5,146 bases of DNA from Phormidesmis priestleyi. GTDB taxonomy: Bacteria; Cyanobacteriota; Cyanobacteriia; Phormidesmidales; Phormidesmidaceae. Positions 5,010 through 5,146 of this stretch are shown here, piece after piece. Position numbers and translations under genes: made by a program. Each line of letters starts with the position of its first letter. Positions within the stretch are counted from its first letter, which is position 1. A model generated the notes under the pieces. It was not told the origin of the DNA. It saw only the letters and a list, made by a program, of their open reading frames with translations, and ran no database searches. The stretch is taken from contig QBMP01000207.1 of NCBI GenBank assembly GCA_003242115.1, positions 3,085 to 8,230 on the forward strand, in the 5' to 3' direction.

Positions 5010-5146
5010 CTACTGCGGAATTTCAGGGCTAGGCGGCGTTGCGGTTGCAGGGGGGGTGACGGCCAAATTAGTAAAGGAGCTGTGCAGTCGTAAAATCTCG
5101 GCTTCTGCGCCTTCGTTGGTGGGGGAGTAGCGGCTAAAAAGTAAAA
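5010..5146 (-). CDS. C-terminal end of an unrecognised protein
   Basis: The minus strand is open from the right edge to TAG at 5010-5012, giving 44 residues: a head LLFSRYSPTNEGAEAEILRL that looks like the end of a folded, partly helical domain, then HSSFTNLAVT and a Pro/Thr/Ala-rich tail (PPATATPPSPEIPQ). The composition and the disordered-type tail suit a genuine protein end, but nothing identifies the family. The gene is convergent with pyrB, with 12 bp between the stop codons. The start and most of the protein lie outside the window. Confidence 0.55.
   Translation of the reverse strand, partial: LLFSRYSPTNEGAEAEILRLHSSFTNLAVTPPATATPPSPEIPQ

Noticed and set aside
4993..5014. AGTAGT / ACTACT inverted repeat spanning both stop codons as a bidirectional terminator
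   Set aside because: A 6-bp stem with a 10-nt loop and no T-tract is too weak to call.
1..5146. CRISPR, transposon, phage, toxin-antitoxin or defence system
   Set aside because: I found no direct repeats with spacers, transposase or integrase motifs, terminal inverted repeats, or paired small toxin-antitoxin frames in the window.

Overview
The window looks like chromosomal DNA of a cyanobacterium. The HIP1 octamer GCGATCGC, a hallmark of many cyanobacterial genomes, occurs five times in 5.1 kb (at 117, 1399, 2418, 3114 and 4756). The protein families also fit: a PyrB of the form I know from cyanobacteria, a beta-CASP metallo-beta-lactamase protein with a Cys-rich tail, and a GerMN-like lipoprotein. 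I see no IS element, phage gene, CRISPR array, tRNA or rRNA, and no clear new defence or mobile system.

Layout, left to right. (1) 1-2268, minus strand, transcribed right to left: a 40-residue single-membrane-span protein (2268-2146), a 586-residue MBL/beta-CASP hydrolase (2086-326), and the first 93 codons of a class IV aminotransferase that runs off the left edge (281-1). The gaps are 59 and 44 bp, so an operon is plausible. (2) 2269-2353: a short divergent intergenic region. (3) 2354-2974, plus strand: 3-methyladenine DNA glycosylase (AAG/Mpg family). (4) 3675-3019, minus strand: a secreted lipoprotein with a GerMN-like domain, convergent with the glycosylase gene. (5) 3676-3893: a divergent region holding a 13-bp tandem repeat array, a perfect 10-bp hairpin and a weak terminator-like hairpin with six T's. 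(6) 3894-4997, plus strand: aspartate carbamoyltransferase PyrB, whose most likely start is a TTG. (7) 5146-5010, minus strand: the C-terminus of an unrecognised protein, convergent with pyrB.

The genes are mostly ordinary housekeeping functions (base-excision repair, pyrimidine synthesis, an amino-group or folate-type aminotransferase, a probable RNA nuclease) and do not form one pathway. The most interesting feature is the leader in front of pyrB. Its 13-bp repeats are not a multiple of three, overlap a perfect inverted repeat and lead into a hairpin plus T-tract. This could be an attenuator, although the reading frame happens to stay open through it. A second theme is the number of short tandem duplications (12, 13, 14 and 15 bp), several in frame inside protein linkers and tails, which points to slippage-prone evolution. 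The 40-residue protein is easily missed by gene callers and looks real.
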